Shown: positions 62,333 to 64,000 of the stretch, in pieces | Position numbering within the stretch: the first letter of the stretch is position 1 | How the letters are laid out: every line of letters starts with the position of its first letter | Source: Geotalea sp. SG265 | Lineage (GTDB): Bacteria; Desulfobacterota; Desulfuromonadia; Geobacterales; Geobacteraceae | Assembly (NCBI RefSeq): GCF_022808985.1 | Contig: NZ_JAKZFT010000011.1 | Span: forward strand, 1-64,000 | Direction: 5' to 3' | Length of the DNA stretch: 64,000 bases | Made by a program: the position numbers and the translations under genes | The notes under the pieces: model-generated | What the model was told of the DNA's origin: nothing | The model's database searches: none | The model's input: only the letters and a program-made list of their open reading frames with translations

Positions 62333-62536
62333 AATTGAAGATTTTCAAACACTGTTAAAAAAATGCTGGACATCAATTCGGTATTCTGGTACTACTATTG
62401 ACAACTCCAGTGAGATGGACCGTAACTATAGTGCGGATCCGATAATCTCCGAACTTCAGACATACCGCCAGGATTCATCAGAACCGGGACGGGAGGCAAT
62501 AGCTGAGAAGAGAGATACCTCTCTTGAAGTCTATAC
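62333..62536 (+). other. Leader region of panBC, candidate regulatory RNA
   Basis: No gene. TTGACA at about 62404 could be part of a promoter. The transcript would hold AAGAGAG/CTCTCTT (about 62510-62527) and CTTCAG/CTGAG pairings before the terminator. A Pan RNA motif has been described upstream of panB in Deltaproteobacteria; I cannot confirm its bulged-A stems here. Confidence 0.45.
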
Positions 62537-62565
62537 AAGCGCCCCCTCACCAGGGCGCTTTTTTT
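62537..62565 (+). terminator. Attenuator-type terminator in front of panB
   Basis: AAGCGCCC (62537-62544) pairs with GGGCGCTT (62553-62560), ending in seven T. The panB ribosome site (GGAG at 62568) follows three bases later, so read-through must be regulated if panB is made from the upstream promoter. Confidence 0.85.
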
Positions 62566-62576
62566 GTGGAGAAACC

Positions 62577-63380
62577 GTGAAGAAAGCTAAGACAATACTC
62601 GATATTCAGAAGATGAAAGCGGACGGCGAGAAAATTTCCATGCTCACCTGCTACGATTATCCGACCGCAAGAATAATGGACGATTGCGGCATCGACATGA
62701 TCCTCATCGGTGATTCCGTCGGTGTTGTCTACGCCGGTTACGACAATACCCTTCCGGTGACCATGGAAGATATGATTTACCACACCAGGGCCGTGGTGAG
62801 AGCCCAACCGCGGGCACTGGTAGTGGCGGATATGCCGTTTCTCTCCTATCAGACCGACATGGTAGCCGCCAGGGTAAACGCCGGCCGTCTCATAAAAGAC
62901 GGCGGGGCGGCTGCGGTCAAGATAGAAGGGGGAGAAAACGTGGCGGCGGTAATAGAGGCCATCACTGCCATCGATATCCCGGTTGTGGCGCATATCGGGC
63001 TTACTCCCCAGTCCCTGCACCGGATGGGAGGGTACCGCGTCCAGGGGAGAAATCACGAACAGGCGGAGAGACTCCTTGCCGATGCACGTGCCGTGCAATC
63101 GGCCGGTGCCTTTGCCGTAGTCCTGGAAGGTATACCGGCGGCACTGGCTGCGAGAATTACGGCAGAGCTTACCATTCCCACCATAGGCATCGGTGCTGGG
63201 CCGTCCTGTGACGGACAGGTGCTGGTAATTCACGATATTCTGGGACTCTGCGAGAAATACGCTCCAAAGTTCGTCAAGCGCTACGCAGAATTGAAGCCGG
63301 TCATCGCTCAAGCCATTACGAGCTACATACAGGAAGTAAAAGAGGGCTCATTCCCAACGGAAGGAAACTCATTCAACTGA
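62577..63380 (+). CDS. panB: Ketopantoate hydroxymethyltransferase
   Basis: 267 aa from GTG 62577, with GGAG five bases before; the longer frame reads through the terminator and is rejected. First step of pantothenate synthesis from ketoisovalerate. Motifs: [80 protein letters not shown] and catalytic Glu in VLEGIP. Overlaps panC by one base (TGATG). Confidence 0.96.
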   Translation: MKKAKTILDIQKMKADGEKISMLTCYDYPTARIMDDCGIDMILIGDSVGVVYAGYDNTLPVTMEDMIYHTRAVVRAQPRALVVADMPFLSYQTDMVAARVNAGRLIKDGGAAAVKIEGGENVAAVIEAITAIDIPVVAHIGLTPQSLHRMGGYRVQGRNHEQAERLLADARAVQSAGAFAVVLEGIPAALAARITAELTIPTIGIGAGPSCDGQVLVIHDILGLCEKYAPKFVKRYAELKPVIAQAITSYIQEVKEGSFPTEGNSFN

Positions 63381-64000
63381 TGAAAACTATAGAATGTATG
63401 GATGAAATGCAGAGCATCGGTCAAGAAGCCAGGGCGAACGGCAAGAAAATCGCCCTGGTGCCGACCATGGGGTACCTCCATCGTGGACACGCTTCGCTCA
63501 TGGAGGAAGGGCGAAAACGAGCCGACCTGCTGGTGGTCAGCATCTTCGTCAATCCCACTCAATTCGGCGTAGGTGAGGATTTCGACAGCTATCCACGGGA
63601 TATGGAAAACGACCGCGCCGTTGCCGAGGCAGCCGGTGTTGATTATATCTTCGCTCCCAGGGCTGTGGATATGTACCCCTCCGGTTACCAGACCTACGTC
63701 AACGTGGAAGAGCTGACCTTGCCCTTGTGTGGTGCCAATCGCCCCGGGCATTTTCGCGGCGTGACGACCGTGGTAACGAAGCTCTTCAACCTCATTGCGC
63801 CCAATGTCGCCCTTTTCGGCCGGAAGGATTACCAGCAACTGGCAGTCATCAGGCAGATGGTCGCCGACCTGAATATGCAGGTGGAAGTAATCGGAATGCC
63901 CATTGTCCGTGATGCGGATGGTCTCGCCATGAGTTCCCGCAACTCGTACCTGTCTCCGGCGGAGCGGGTCAGCGCTCTCTGCCTGTCCCGGTCCATCAGG
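63380..64000 (+). CDS. panC: Pantothenate synthetase, cut by window end
   Basis: The first 207 residues are present and the frame stays open to the last base. Motifs: [17 protein letters not shown] (HxGH nucleotide site), [59 protein letters not shown] and MSSRNSYLS (KMSKS-like). It joins pantoate and beta-alanine using ATP. Coupled to panB through a TGATG overlap. About 75 C-terminal residues lie outside. Confidence 0.96.
   Translation, partial: MKTIECMDEMQSIGQEARANGKKIALVPTMGYLHRGHASLMEEGRKRADLLVVSIFVNPTQFGVGEDFDSYPRDMENDRAVAEAAGVDYIFAPRAVDMYPSGYQTYVNVEELTLPLCGANRPGHFRGVTTVVTKLFNLIAPNVALFGRKDYQQLAVIRQMVADLNMQVEVIGMPIVRDADGLAMSSRNSYLSPAERVSALCLSRSIR

Noticed and set aside
62415-62576. Upstream extension of panB through the leader
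   Set aside because: It would translate the terminator hairpin. PanB family N-termini begin at the GTG with its ribosome site.

Overview
The window is chromosomal DNA of a Geobacter-like Desulfuromonadales bacterium (Geobacter/Geotalea type). This rests on a gap-pgk-tpiA-secG block, an MtrA/MtrB-type multiheme cytochrome-porin pair, a variant GEMM-I riboswitch of the kind common in Geobacter, many PAS/kinase/chemotaxis proteins, and moderate-GC coding DNA. The genus is inferred from gene content, not from a search.

Layout. 1-1066: a long hairpin and a REP-associated tyrosine transposase flanked by near-perfect 21-bp inverted repeats. 1092-3784: a PAS-PAS-PAS-SpoIIE phosphatase, then a convergent secreted NlpC/P60 hydrolase whose leader carries a cyclic-dinucleotide riboswitch fused to a terminator. 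4534-6657 (minus): stress kinase SrkA, a decayed MscS remnant (plus strand), an unlisted 45-aa entericidin-like lipoprotein and a staphylococcal-nuclease-fold protein lacking its catalytic residues. 6977-17165 (plus): mutS, cell-wall amidase, glnD, xerD, apgM, fbp and a small cysteine/acidic protein. 17362-18582 (minus): an ammonium transporter behind a sigma-54 promoter.

18853-28207 (plus): a close-packed run that starts with a histone-deacetylase-family protein and continues through unknown, TPR and membrane proteins (one of 32 aa), an MlaF-like ATPase, a ten-heme cytochrome, an MtrB-like porin, a periplasmic ABC-type binding protein, a lone receiver protein and a small protein with a CHNCGCGC tail. 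This is the most unusual region: a possible trans-outer-membrane electron conduit with sensory or regulatory partners. 28214-31278: metallophosphoesterase, SppA and an M24 peptidase. 31353-35870 (minus): two tRNA-Leu genes, an Slp lipoprotein and secG-tpiA-pgk-gap.

36120-47374 (plus): sensor kinase plus WalJ-like hydrolase, then a nucleotide block (purB, mscS, a PurS-PurL fusion, purQ, purF, pyrE). 47442-54357: a cysteine-cluster protein, the MoxR/DUF58/transglutaminase trio and a large acidic TPR protein. 54343-57432 (minus): a TonB-like protein and malic enzyme MaeB. 57687-64000 (plus): HIT hydrolase, ROK sugar kinase, phosphofructokinase, a GAF chemoreceptor and panB-panC (panC cut by the window end) behind a leader ending in an intrinsic terminator. 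Central carbon genes (gap, pgk, tpi, fbp, apgM-like, pfk, ROK kinase, maeB) recur throughout and serve gluconeogenesis and glycolysis. No CRISPR array, rRNA or prophage was seen.
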